Assembly: GCF_046630445.1 (NCBI RefSeq)
Contig: NC_092341.1
Coordinates: forward strand, 6,264,001 to 6,328,000
Length of the DNA stretch: 64,000 nucleotides
Reading direction: 5' to 3'
Source: Rutidosis leptorrhynchoides
Lineage: Eukaryota; Streptophyta; Magnoliopsida; Asterales; Asteraceae
Part shown: one piece after another, positions 52,793-64,000 of the stretch
Position numbering within the stretch: the first letter of the stretch is position 1
Layout: the number at the start of each line of letters is the position of its first letter
The notes under the pieces: generated by a model
Seen by the model: only the letters and a program-made list of their open reading frames with translations
The model's database searches: none
Told to the model about the DNA's origin: nothing
Made by a program: the position numbers and the translations under genes

Positions 52793-53410
52793 CAGGATCA
52801 ATGGGGAAGTAACCAATTGGGGGGAAGCGGAGGGAAGCAAAATTTTTTTTTTTTTTTCGTTTTTTTTGAAAAAAAATTTTCCGGCATCAAGATCACACGA
52901 AAATATGAACATTTAGAAGATACACTTCGTGATGAATGTTATTATTTAGGCGGGAAAACGATCGACAAAAATAACATTCAAGATAATATTGTTCGTGACG
53001 AATATGAACGTTTTTTTTATGTTTTGTGAAGTAAAATTTAGCCCGCTTTAGAGTTTAGGGTTTAGGGTTTGGTGTTTTGGGTAAATCCTAAATCTAAACC
53101 CTAAATCTAAACCCTAAACCCTAAATTTCTAAACCCTAATATCTTAACCCTATAAACCCTAATATCTAAACTCCAATAGCTAAAACCTCAAAATACGCTC
53201 GAAAAACACGATAATTGTTATATATTACTTCTTCGAGCGTTTTCCCGCCAAAATAAAAACATTTATCACAAAGTATCCCTACTAAATGTTCATATTTTCA
53301 TCTCATCTATAATGTTCGTGAACAAAGTTTTTTCAAAAAATGAAAAAATAAAAAGTTTTTGCTTCCCCCCGCTTCCCCCCGAATGGTTACTTCCCTCTTG
53401 ATCCTACCAA
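52791..53410. mobile_element. TA-associated foldback element, copy C
   Basis: About 620 bp, reverse orientation relative to copy B. It starts ggcaggatcaatggggaagt and ends ..cttgatcctaccaa, between TA tracts. It has the same arms and telomere-like core (53040-53170). Confidence 0.75.
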
Positions 53411-54235
53411 TATATATATTATTGGTCATTCAGTTACGGCTAGACAATACGTTTTATTATTTTGTAACAAAAACATAGGTGACATTCTTTAAAGAAAATA
53501 TTATTACAATGCAAAGTTAAGATTTAAATACATGTTACAAGTCTATTAACATCTTCCCTACTAATAGACAAAACAAATATCAGTACGGCCCGCGCGTTGC
53601 GTGAGTACGTTTGGGTTCTTGTGGTTTTGTGATTCAAGGCGTTACTTGTGATTCGGACTAAGATCTTACAACTATTGTTGTTCCATTCTGCAAAGATCAA
53701 GAGGGTTAATAAGATGTGGTTATAATTACATTCATAATAATGTATTTCAAACAGTTTCTAAGAGGCTGCTTGCATCTAAACATCAAATTCTTACAACTTC
53801 AAAAAACGTCCAAGTAAAACTTCATATGTAAAACTTGTTCATTAATATAGAACGCAAATAGATAATACACACCAATCAAATTCTATACTTGCAAAGCCAA
53901 ATACAAATATGTAAATTGAATTTTAAAACAGAAGCCACAAATATAAGGTTGTAACAAAGATATGCCTTTTGGCAACAAAAAAAAATTATAAGGAATACAG
54001 ATAAAAGCTTATGAAGTAATACCTTCTGTAACAGCATGAGAAGCAAACTCAGAAGAAAATGGTAGAAGATTCTATGATAAAATTTTTGTGGATTAACAAA
54101 ACGCTGAGCATCTAATGTATGAACGTCAACAATTAACAATGCACACAACATAAAAGAAGAGGTCACATTACATCAAAATCAGAAAATCAGAAAATACATA
54201 TCTAAAATAACAATCGATATAGCAAAGCATGAATC

Positions 54236-55480
54236 TTAAAAAGAACCTCTGTTTGTACAAAATCGAACAACGCTTGCAAAAGAGCTCCTGACAGAAGCAA
54301 CAGAAACATTGGTTACCGCAGCTGAACTCATTAACAGATAATAAAGAAAATAATATGAATCTTGTATAGAGTAGAACTTAAGTATCCATGAAAAAATACT
54401 AACAAATAAGAAAGGTTGAACCTTGAATCTATGATATTGATCAACTGCTTGATCAACATTGCTAAAATCAACTATCCTTCCTGTTGGTATCATCATCATC
54501 ACATTAACATATCTGGTTCACACAAATATCAGATTAACAACAATAATGATCATAACCGATCATAAAGGCATTACGTCATTATTTTGTGTATCATAGATGT
54601 GTATCTTTATCGTTACACCATATGTATGATACTCTAGCATCTGTTTAATAATTGATGTTTCAAGGCTATCAAGAAGTAAACAACTGAAAAGAGAACTTGC
54701 AAAAGCAACCCAAAACTATTAAAGTAAGTTTTATGATCTTTAACACTCAAACAATATATAATACTATATACAAATACTACTTGAGGAGAAAGAAACAAAA
54801 AATATGTATATATAGTGTGTATATATATTGCTTGAGGCCACTAAAATATTGAGTACAAGCATACAACACAGATCAATTATCATTCTGGCATAATGTGAAG
54901 TCATGCAACTGTCAATACACTACTATAATAATTCAGTAAAATCTAACCTCTACATGTGGTATCAGAAAGAAAGAAAAGCTTTCTCATCGATCATCATCTT
55001 CAATTCGTACAGAAAATCACCGAATTCATCAACTGCCGTTCAAGTTTGACCTACGGTTGACCAAAACAATCGATCAAAGATTGTATAGCTGTAGAGTCGA
55101 AATTAAAAACTTATTTAAGTTCACAATCATCCACTCTACCTTCGTCATTCACTGTTTCATATATACATAAACATTTGAGCTAAAAAAATCTATCGATCAA
55201 AGGTTTAGCCTAAAAGTCAAATTGATCGATATCAAGAGATTTATGTGTTTTTAAGAACTGAATTCGATTAACGAGTGTTAGTCGAAGTATAAGTGATCAA
55301 TTTCGATTAGATTCATGTATTTACCTTCACTTTTGGTCAGTTTCTGAATTCCACCGCCGTGCACCGCCGTAAATCACCGGAAAACTCATACTTACCGGAG
55401 AAATCAGTTGCAAGTTAACACGCATCTGATTTACTTTCGAACTTCCTTACGCATGTATCATCAACAATTCAAATCTCAAA
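54236..55480 (-). other. Gene-like pieces inside the CACTA (possible captured exons)
   Basis: On the minus strand, a 5'-UTR-like stretch ends in a strong donor-like site (ccg/gtaagtatgag, near 55396). Further down come IPTGRIVDFSNVDQAVDQYH near 54490 and a Cys-rich stretch (FSCGNQCFCCFCQELFCKRC) near 54310-54250, the latter followed by a donor-like g/gttctt. CACTA elements often carry host gene fragments. The source gene was not recognised, and the splice sites are only plausible. Confidence 0.3.
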
Positions 55481-55661
55481 AACGTATCGGTTTAATTCCT
55501 TACGCAGTGTTCTTCGATTGAAAATTGAAACAAAGAAGTTCTTTAATTCCTCGTGCGCATATGTAATTAAATTAAGTTTTCGGGAACAATTTTAGATCAA
55601 TATACGCGCGCATGAAAACAAATTGAAATTAGGGTTAGTTATTTTTCAATTGGGGAAGAAT

Positions 55662-55663
<2 letters not shown>

Positions 55664-55698
<35 letters not shown>
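55664..55698. repeat. (TG)n microsatellite
   Basis: About 17 TG dinucleotides within the CACTA element. Confidence 0.95.
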
Positions 55699-55700
<2 letters not shown>

Positions 55701-56607
55701 GAGGAGAAGAAAGTACATAAAAAAAGACGCGTCAGTTTGTTTTTTTAAGTCGATCATCAATTTGTTTGCTAGCCTAAAACAAGTAAGGCCCAAAATAAAA
55801 ATTTATGAATAAATTATACCGAGTACATCAATAAAAGTTTACGCTTTTGTATGTGTTCACAATTTTTTTCAGTCTCCACGCTTTGCTTTAGTATGTGTAC
55901 TTCACTTTATTTTATTCACGCTTCTAACTATGGGCTATTTTTACTCAATTATGCGTGTGAAGATTCGTTAGTACACACTTAAAAGCGTGGTTAATTTTCA
56001 TCACATTCATGAGCGTGAGCATGTTAAAAAAAATTACACACTTGACTCAAGCGTGAAAGAAAAAAAAAGCGTGCACAATCTGCATTTTTGTTGTAGTGCG
56101 GGTAACGACTCCGCTTGCGTGTTATCTTACAAGATTGAGAATCGGTCAGGAAAGAACTCTTTGAAGGAGACGGTCAACAGAAAGTTGAAAAGAGCGGGTC
56201 CCAAAGGTTGATTATAACGGTCTGTTATCTTTCTCCTGTTGTTTTATTTCATTGTATTGTTGTATATGTATTGATACTTCATTGGTTAGTTGTTTGTTAG
56301 GTTTTTTTCGGGGTGTTAGGAATGCCCGTTTATAGATAGTTTTAGCTTTGATGGTTCTAGGTGCGAGCTTCCCCGTTTCACCTTTGGCCATTTGTATTCA
56401 CTGTTGAGGGCGTTTTCCTTTAAAAACCGGTCTCGTTTCTATATGAGTATTCGTTTTTTCGCCCAAAAAAAAAAAAAAAAAAAAAATATTTCATTCAGAA
56501 TAATGATGTGAACTTATGAGCCGTAAAGGCTTGAAACAAAGAAGTAATGAGAGCTTTTCAACATTAGCACGAATGCATTATGCATTGATAGGGGAAAGCT
56601 TGTAATG

Positions 56608-56631
56608 TCCATTTTCATAAACAAAAACATG

Positions 56632-56662
<31 letters not shown>

Positions 56663-57559
56663 AATTTAATTTCAATCCCCATACAAAGAAAAGTCATATC
56701 ATAAGCGTTTCAAAAGTTCCCTGTCCAATTCATTTGACTCATCTGAGGCTGCTGTTGCTGCTGTTGATATCCACCGACTTGTGTTCCTGGAGCACCTGGT
56801 GCCACTCCAACGTTCCCGCCCATGGTGGGGCCCATATGATGCGGGTTTGCAATAGCTGTTGGTTGTGATGGGTGATATAATCCGGAGAATTGCATATGAG
56901 AAGATTGTGCAGCAGCCGCAGCATTGAACGTAGCATGACCAGTGTGTGACGGCATATACGCACCATGAGGTGTTTGACCAGCCATGTTGTAGTATGACGC
57001 CGATTGCATACTCGGCATGTCCCTTGGGTTCATCCAAAGTTCAGATGTCTCAGCCTGCAACATCATTACACAAAATGAGATCTCTTTATAACAATTACGG
57101 TCTATGGTATATGACTGACAGTTTCCTTAAATTTCACTTTCAAAAAAGTTATTCAATATGACTTTTCTTTGTATGTGGACTGAAATTCAATTGAGGTGCG
57201 TTTGATAAAACTGAAAGATTAAGCGTTGAATGGTTCATAATCGGAATGATTCAGAGGTTCTGATTGAGGTTTCTTCTGACAATAACATGTTTGGTAATCA
57301 TTTTGAACGAAAAATGTAAGCTTTGACATGAATAAAAACTACAATAGAGCTGTTTAATAAGCGTCCTTGATATAATTTAAAGAGAATATTACTGTACATA
57401 AAATTTAGGTGCTTAATGGTTAAGAGTTAATTCCAGCTCTGAATGGTTCAACACTGAATGCCGAATGGTTCAGTGTTGAACCATTCAATTAATAGGAAAA
57501 CAAACGCACCCTTAGTTATAGAAGCTTTTTTCATGTTTTGTTTATGAAAATGGACATCA
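56608..57559. repeat. Short inverted repeat flanking the last GIP1-like exon
   Basis: 'gtccattttcataaacaaa..catgaaaaaa' at 56608-56639 (3' UTR side) is repeated in reverse complement at 57526-57559 (last intron), with a one-base length difference in an A run. The coordinates span both arms. Confidence 0.7.
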
Positions 57560-60500
57560 AGGATTTTGTCTTAACGACAACCCGTATGACTATCGTAAAC
57601 ATGCTTAAAACACTTGTACAGTGTTATAACCGTGTTAACTACTACCTAAGGGTTATCATTAGCAAAATCCTAACATTAAATCCGGCAAATCACTTTGAGA
57701 AATACGCCACAAAATGAAAATTGTACACATACAAAATTTTTTGGCAAATCCCAAAAGAAAATTGTACGCATGCAAAACATAATTTGGAAAATGTGTTATT
57801 TACCTGAGGGTTTGTAACGTAAATGTTGCCATCTTTATACTTGAGCCGAGAGGGGTCATCTAGCCCAGACGGATTTCCGACAACTCCGGGAGTATTCAAC
57901 GTGTATCCAGTAGGACTAGTAAAATTCCCGAACCCAGTAGGACTGCCAGCCTGGAGAGATTTATATTGCGGCATTGCGTATTTCATCCCATTTGCATTTA
58001 CGTGGGGGGAATTAGCCCCCGGGACCAGAAGGTAACTACTACCATTAGTTGGATGAGGAGAGTACGTAGGATTGTTAGAGTAACCAGGCATGACCATCGG
58101 TGGAACATAAACGGGAGGTATAAACTGACGATAAGGTATGAAATGTTGAAGATGAACTTGTGGGTACATTTGGGCCACTTGAGCTTGCTGTTGTTGTACC
58201 ATCGGTATCGTACTTGTAGAAATGCTGTTCGCTAAATGAGAATTGAAGGCCTATAAAAGAAAACATTTGATGCACCAAATCAGTCATTTTTTATGCTAAC
58301 ATGCATATAAATCATATAGGTGTAAACAAGTCAAAAGTACTCACTCTCGACTCGTCAACTAAGTCAGATAACATGCATATAAATCATACGGGTTTTCGTT
58401 TACACTAGAATAATGGCAGACAAAAAGTCAAATTTTGACCGAGGTTGACCGACTTTGACCCGACTTTTTAGCGATGACCAACTAATTAGACATTTTTGGG
58501 CAAAACGGGACGGGATAGTCATCAAACCGTTGCAACGGCCGCCACAACCGCCATTTGCAGCCATGCCTATACGAGCTCGGGCTGGGGTCAAAGGGATGGC
58601 AATGGGCGGGAAAAAACCCGTGACCCGCGGGTACCCGTGCCCGTGACGGGCGGGTTTTTATTAAAAAATGTACCCGCGGGCACGGGTCGGGTAAATATTT
58701 TTACCCGTTGGAGGGTCGCGGGCGGCTCAAGGGTAAAACCCGACCGGTCAATCCGTGATGCCCGTTTAAGCTACTCGCGGGTATACCCGTTTACCCGCAT
58801 ACATGTACTTAATTATATATATTATTGAGTTGTAATCAATTACATCCATAAATTTGCTTGAAAACAAAGGGACCAATGAGAACGCGACATGTGGCGCGAA
58901 AATCACATGTGATTGAAAAAAAAAAATCGAAATTTTTTTTTTAAAAAGTTTTTTTTTCAAATTTTTTTTTCCCGAAAATTCTTTTTCGAAATTTTTTTTT
59001 TTTTCAAAAATCATATGTGATTATGCATGTCAATCACATGTGATTGTAAACCCAATCACATGTGATTATGCATAGCAAATCCAATCACATGTGATTGTAC
59101 AATTCAATCACATGTGATTGTGCAGGTAAATCAAATGTGATTGTAAAAAAAAATTAAAAAAAAAATTTTTTTTTTTAAATTTCGAAAAAAATTTAAAAAA
59201 AAAAATTTTCAAAAGAATTTTTTTGACTTTTTTTCAATCACATGTGATTTTCGCGACACGTGTCGCGCTCTCATTGGTCCCTTGAATCTCAACTTAATTT
59301 ATGGACTCAAATGAATATTCCTCATATATTATTATTTAATTTTTTAACGTATTTTCCAAAATTATTCGCGGGTTTACCCACAGGTAGAGGATATCCGTGA
59401 CTAAAAATTAGTTAAAAGTGCACATTTTGTAAACCCGCTGTTTACCCGTGGGTCGCGGGTACGGGCAGAAAAGTTTACCCGTTGGCGGGTAAACGGGTAC
59501 CCGCGGGTAAAAAAATCCTGGCGGGCGGGTCGCGGGTATTAAGGACCCGTGCCCATCGTCCGCGGGTGCCATAGCTCATCTAATAAACACCATAAGACCA
59601 AGCTCTTGATTAGGCTGGTGAGCTTATTTAACATATACATATGAATAACAGAAAATAAAAGGGCAAATTACATAAAAAGGTAACATATTTTCATGTTTTT
59701 CATATTCTAGGTAATCTATTTCATTCGGATATAAAAAAAGGAGTATTTTTTCAAAAGTTAATCAAAAAGAGGGGTGTCGTTAACTTTCTCCGTTATAAAA
59801 TCGAATTCGTTTCATTCATGTTTCTCATCACAAATTGATGTTACATACATGATCCTTATACTAATCCTAAGCTACGTTCATCATCAAATCCAGTAAACAA
59901 CAACATATTCGATGCAATTCGATTTGTATTCATCATTATGCGAAAAGTCAACACAATTTGGCCTCTAGATCGATTCGGAATGAAATCAAGGAAAGTAAAT
60001 TGCAGAGTTCTTCATTTTCATCTAGTGATCGTGTCTGCAAATTTTGAAGATCTAATTCGTCGAATCGAATCCAAATTTTGTGGTCAAATTTTCGGATAAA
60101 AAGTCAAACGCAATGTTCATGATCAAATTCGACGTCTATGTGTTGTTTCAGATGAAGAAGATGATTTTAGAGTGTTAATGGAAGGATTTAGAGCAACTTT
60201 CATGAAAGAATCGATTTATAAAACTTCCTAAATTTCGAATTTAACGGAGAAAGTTAACGAACCCCTCTTTTTGATTAACTTTTGAAAAAAGAATCCTTTT
60301 TTTATATCCGAATAAAATAGATTACCTAGAATATGAAAACCATGAAAATATGTTACCTTTTTATGTAATTTGTCCAAAATAAAAATACATATTATTTTAT
60401 TGGACAATGCTAAATGTAGCCCTTAGGGCTACGTTTAAGCTTACCATAATTAAGTTTGTTAACTCTCTTTAATTAATTACAAAGTATAATTATTCCTTTT

Positions 60501-63500
60501 TTAATATCGACTTATATAATTTTGGCAATAATATTATTCATGGCAAGTCTTATAAAAAGGGAATTATATTATATTATTTACGGTATGCTTAAACGGCTAC
60601 GTTTATCATTTTCCTTATTTTATTTATTTACTACTAAAATAACTTCAAATATAATTTTTTACATTTGCAATTCTATAAAAGATAAAAATAAATATATGCA
60701 ATAATATACTTTTAAATACTTATCATGAACTAGGTAAGCAAGTAAGATTTTACCTCTTGGGGGATTTGTAGAACCTGGGCCCTAAGTGATTCATCGGTAC
60801 CGGGTCGGAAATATGATATATCATATCCAGCCTGAGGGTCATAAGCCTGCTATATTACATGAAAACAACAAATCAGGATGTTTGAACCTTTTAAGTTTAT
60901 TTAAGCATAATATATAAAAATGACATAATATGATAATAAAACGTATAAGAAAATTTTACTTACTGAGAAGCTAGGCAACTCGGAAGGACCTTGCTGCTGT
61001 TGAGACGGGCTGCTGTGTCTAACAAGCCCGATATTGGTGTAGTTTTCAATGTTTTGAGGACTTGAAGACTCTAATCGATCGGTCGATTGTTGTTCGGATG
61101 ATGTGCCCGACTCTTGAGAAATGGAACCCGAACTCTGAACACGTTCATCTACCGACTCGACTTGTTTGCTAACCGAAGGTTCGTCACTAGATGAGTCCGG
61201 CGAACTAACTGACAAACTGTCAACGAGTCCAAATAAGGTCAATATTAATTACTCTTCCTAAAACTTTAGTCACATTATTTAACAATTATGCAAACGATCA
61301 TATGCACAGTAATTAACTGACCTTGTAAGAGGTTCAGCAAGTGGCTCTTCGATATGCCTAACCTCTTCATATCTAGAATTCTTAGGGGTCTCAACATTGA
61401 TTCCTAAACTGCCGAAAGTGAGTCGGCAACGGTCGGTCTCGGAAACTCGAATGTGTGGTGCAATGATCACATTTTGATCCTCGGGACTAGTTTCGTGTGG
61501 AACCTTATCCTGCAACTGAGCTGACTCGGTAGCCGGGTCCTTAGAGTTGTTGGCAGGGGTTGATGCAGGTTTTTTAGGTGTTCCGATAACCCCGACTTCA
61601 GAAACACTTGGTTTCTTACTTGATTTTGGTTTCCACTCCTTGTTTGCTTGAGAAACTAAGTTTTTTAAGACACAACATACCCATAAGATGCGCGATGAAA
61701 CATGAAAAAGAAACATACATACATAGTGCATACATTTAATTTAAGAGTGCTTAGAAGTATACTTCAAATGGGCTATTAAACTATAAAGATATGTTTCGTC
61801 AATATTTTAAAAAGGATCATCTTAGCAAATTCAATATATAGTGTACTTCTAATTATTAAATAATAAAAAATAACCCTTCATTATCAACTTCAAAATTAAA
61901 GATAACAAAAAATACAAAAGACTAATTAAAATTAACCGAGAAAATATGATAGGGACATTTTAACTTAAAATTAATTACTTTTTGCAAAATAAGTTCATAC
62001 CTTTCTGATGATTCAGAGGGTGTTGATGTGGTCTGCTATTATGCTGATTATAATTACTATTATTATTGCTATTGTTATTGTTATTATTATTATTATTATT
62101 TAATGGCCTTGCAACTGGCATACTTGGCACTGATTCTGACACGTTGGATTGCGGTGGTTGGTCACTCTTAGATACAGCAGGAAACGATGACAACTTAGCC
62201 GTAGTATTGTCAGATGTATGACGCCGAACACCGACTGCACCAACTTCACGTTTAATGGCACCAACATTTGCAGCTGGTCTAGATGCAAGTGAAGGTATAT
62301 GGACCGGGTCTGAAGAAGATGAATAGACTCCTACTACTGAACTGCTGTTGTTGGGTGATGTAACAGAATCATGAGTTTTTGTTGCATGCACAGGTGGAGT
62401 AACGTTTGATGATGACATCACCAGTTTCTTACCACTCAAACTAACATTCTTTACTTGTTTCGAGAGTGAATCAGTTGGCAGATTCAGAGGTTTTAGATCT
62501 TTAGAAGCCTCCGCTGAACTGCACATGGTCAATAGTCAAAAACTGATCTTAGAGCATCCTTAAAAACTGCACTACTTTAGTTTATTAATGCATCTTTTAT
62601 CGTATGCTGACTTTACAATACTTCTGCTCCAATGTGTGCCCTAAAATTTTTGAACTAATACCATACCTTTCAATTAACTTGAATACATGACCAATAAAAT
62701 AAAAGTTTCATTTCAATATAAGTTACTGTTTACTAACTATCAGAATTTAATAACTAAAATAAAATATTCATTTCAAATGAAAGTACATTGCACTTATACC
62801 CTGTTTAATGCATCAATAGAAAACCTATAACAATACCTTTAACATAATGAAAACAATGTATATCTTTCTAAGGGTTATCATAATACACTGATATTTAGCA
62901 TAATAATAAGTATTATTATCAGCCAACTATTAACAAATGGTGTAAAACAAGTACAATTAGTGCTCACGTTTGAGATGCGCTTAGGTATGAATGTGGTTAT
63001 CAAAAGTGAGTAAGAAACAAAATTACCTCTTTTCAGACGCATTCGAAACCGATGTCTCTTTGGTGGACACAGCCACTGAGTTCTTAGCAGGAGGTTTTAT
63101 AACTCTATTCCCATTTTGATTAATTCTGTTGTCCCTCACAACACGAAACTGTCTAAACGGTCTAGCCATACCTGCATCTAACAATTTTCAACCATCAACA
63201 AAACACTGATAAAAAAAGTGTTTAGATGATATGATTGACTGAGTAAAAAAATGTGTAAAACAACTACATTACCAGGTGCATTATTCCTAACATAGTTTGC
63301 CCTTCGAGGATTACGGTCTGAATATGTGTTGGACTTCATCACCTGAACTGGCTGTTCAATGGGTTTTATCGGTTTGGCAGGCACATGAGCATTGAGCGGT
63401 GTAACCTGAATTAATGCCTGTACCGGAGTATAATCAAAGTCTTCATAAGCATAACTCTAAAAAAAGCATGCACCATACTGACCCGGACGAAATAAAAGAT

Positions 63501-63780
63501 GGTCTAAAAAATAATTTGGGCATCAATGAAAAAGTTTAACATTAAAAATATAGCATCTTTTAATCATGATCATTACTTCAGTGACATGTATAAAGAAAGG
63601 CTCAATTTGGCCACTGTTAACAAAAAAAAAAAACTATGCTTTTGTAGCATGTAAAAGCAATGAATACAAGAAACAGACAAGCTCGTGTAAGTTAATAATA
63701 TAATAAAAATTATTTAAAAAAGGTACAGTAACAAACCTCCTTCTTTTTGTCTTTCTTTCGCCTAACTTCATGAAAAGGGT
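56710..63780 (-). CDS. GBF-interacting protein 1-like, C-terminal 783 residues, 9 exons (5' end outside window)
   Basis: Exons inferred with GT-AG borders and consistent phase: 63780-63737, 63456-63273, 63171-63027, 62518-62001, 61646-61322, 61216-60964, 60846-60754, 58250-57804, 57054-56710. Diagnostic blocks in order: DPFHEVRRKKDKKKE; MARPFRQFRVVRDNR; GVYSSSSDPVHIPS and KREVGAVGVRRH; NKEWKPKSSKK; AYDPQAGYDISYFRP; then RDMPSMQSASYYNM, GAYMPSHTGHATFNAAA and NPHHMGPTMGGNVGV, ending NWTGNF. Family members have an N-terminal DUF1296 domain, expected beyond 64000. Arabidopsis GIP1 binds G-box-binding bZIP factors and stimulates their DNA binding. The C-terminal half is Ser/Gln/Asn-rich and probably disordered, including a poly-Asn run near 62060-62100. 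The total exon length keeps an open frame to TGA at 56710, so the visible part looks functional. Confidence 0.88.
57194..57512. mobile_element. hAT-type MITE in the last GIP1-like intron
   Basis: The left end aggtgcgtttg and the right end caaacgcaccctta are inverted. Inside are 'gaatggttca' motifs in both orientations (one forms ttcagtgttgaaccattc). About 320 bp with no coding. Target duplication not evident. Confidence 0.6.
58592..59575. mobile_element. GC-rich-ended foldback element in a GIP1-like intron
   Basis: Outer arms, rich in 'acccgcgggtaccc' and 'gggcgggt', begin gggatggcaatgggcggg and end ..cccatcgtccgcgggtgcca. Inner arms at 58869-58916 and 59233-59282 ('gggaccaatgagaacgcgaca' against its complement) fold back. 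Between the inner arms lies an array of aatcacatgtgatt palindromes and A/T runs. The start matches hAT-type MITEs. No clear target duplication. Confidence 0.6.
59009..59142. repeat. Array of aatcacatgtgatt palindromes
   Basis: Six units (starts 59009, 59032, 59054, 59083, 59106, 59129), mostly 22-23 bp apart; four are perfect 14-bp palindromes. Two more perfect or near-perfect copies sit in the inner arms at about 58904 and 59234. Confidence 0.9.
59661..60375. mobile_element. Mutator-like MITE in a GIP1-like intron
   Basis: Inverted ends of about 150 bp start gggcaaattacataaaaagg and end with a one-base variant of the complement. A perfect 9-bp duplication AAAATAAAA (59652-59660 and 60376-60384) supports Mutator-like transposition, though an A-rich site lowers its weight slightly. 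The centre (59810-60210) is unrecognised, with no transposase. Confidence 0.85.
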
Positions 63781-64000
63781 CTGGTAAAAAGACGAGAAGA
63801 AAACAAATATAATAAGCGAAACTATAGATAGTTTCCCAGAAAGTTTATAGTCTAGATAGTACGAGAAGCATTATGTCATCTTCAAGAGTTTCGAGGACAA
63901 CAATACAAGTAAAGATTGTACATGAGATACACGTATGAACGTTTAATACAGAAAGCACAATAAACTCTTCAGCGAGCCAGCATCCCAATTACAAGTACTC

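Larger units (their letters stand above)
52400..56098. mobile_element. CACTA (En/Spm-type) transposon, non-autonomous
   Basis: The termini are cactacaacaaa (52400) and tttgttgtagtg (56098), the superfamily signature. Subterminal regions are crowded with variants of 'cacgctt', 'gtgtgaag' and 'aagcgtg' in both orientations (52425-52660 and 55850-56075), as expected of transposase-binding arrays. Flanking trinucleotides are cag and cgg, one base off a 3-bp duplication. No transposase is encoded. The interior includes foldback element C, a (TG)n tract and gene-like pieces near 54.2-55.5 kb. Confidence 0.85.
52333..56487 (+). mobile_element. 5'-truncated LINE, split by a CACTA element
   Basis: The target duplication TCATTCAGAATAAT (14 bp) lies at 52319-52332 and again at 56491-56504, right after an A tail (56465-56486). 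The LINE parts are 52333-52399 and 56099-56486. The second part carries the end of a reading frame (GNDSACVLSYKIENRSGKNS .. RAGPKG, stop at about 56209), then a 3' UTR. The first part is open in the matching frame. Everything between is the CACTA insertion. The LINE landed about 200 bp downstream of the GIP1-like stop codon, possibly within that gene's 3' end. Confidence 0.75.

Noticed and set aside
58400-58828. GC-rich frames rich in Arg and Pro
   Set aside because: They arise from the 'acccgcgggtaccc' arms of the foldback element in an intron.
59009-59142. Evenly spaced palindromes as a CRISPR array
   Set aside because: The gaps are only 8-15 bp and there are no cas genes; the array lies in an intronic foldback element.

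Overview
This window looks like plant nuclear DNA: AT-rich, intron-bearing and about 85-90% repeats. Two host genes can be supported, both on the minus strand. One is a single-exon BIG GRAIN 1-like gene (40514-41548). The other is the 3' part of a GBF-interacting-protein-1-like gene (56710-63780), whose 5' end lies beyond the right edge. The style of the repeats (big-LTR Ty3 elements with a tRNA-iMet primer site, a TRIM with the 'agtcccac..cgg' start, tRNA-derived SINEs, many TACTCCGTA motifs) suggests a eudicot, probably Asteraceae. That family assignment is inference from recall, not from a search.

Layout. Positions 1-38,000 are one deep nest of LTR retroelements, read from junctions and target-site duplications. 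A plus-oriented LTR (1-1984) sits in a minus-strand Athila-like gag fragment (1985-4879). That fragment sits in the 3' LTR of a minus-strand Ty1/Copia element (5' LTR 20661-21594, coding relics 15.2-19.2 kb). The Copia element also carries a recent 9.2-kb non-autonomous element with 2.7-kb LTRs (5359-14560, duplication AGTTC). The Copia lies in an older LTR (21595-27489) that also holds a solo LTR (24066-27406, duplication ACAGA). Further right are two LTR fragments, a LINE reverse-transcriptase scrap, a TRIM (30820-34216, duplication GTAGC) split by a solo LTR (30962-33793, duplication TGTTT), another solo LTR (34433-37338, duplication AATGG) and a SINE (38120-38292).

From 38 to 64 kb the content changes to genes plus DNA transposons. 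There are Mutator-like elements with 9-bp duplications (39116-40295; 59661-60375; probably 48781-50228), a PIF/Harbinger element with a broken ORF1 (44382-47108), hAT-like AT-rich elements, and a CACTA element (52400-56098) inside a 5'-truncated LINE (52333-56487). Three copies of a small foldback element with telomere-like cores lie against TA microsatellites. The introns of the GIP1-like gene hold at least three foldback or terminal-inverted-repeat elements.

The most striking unexplained signal is a 48-bp cassette of two 16-bp perfect palindromes (CCATGCGATCGCATGG) whose starts are always 32 bp apart. It occurs six times in LTRs of different families. In four of the six it lies 21-23 bp upstream of a TATA box, and in one copy the 16-bp spacer between the palindromes is inverted. 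It looks like a shared promoter module of these LTRs.
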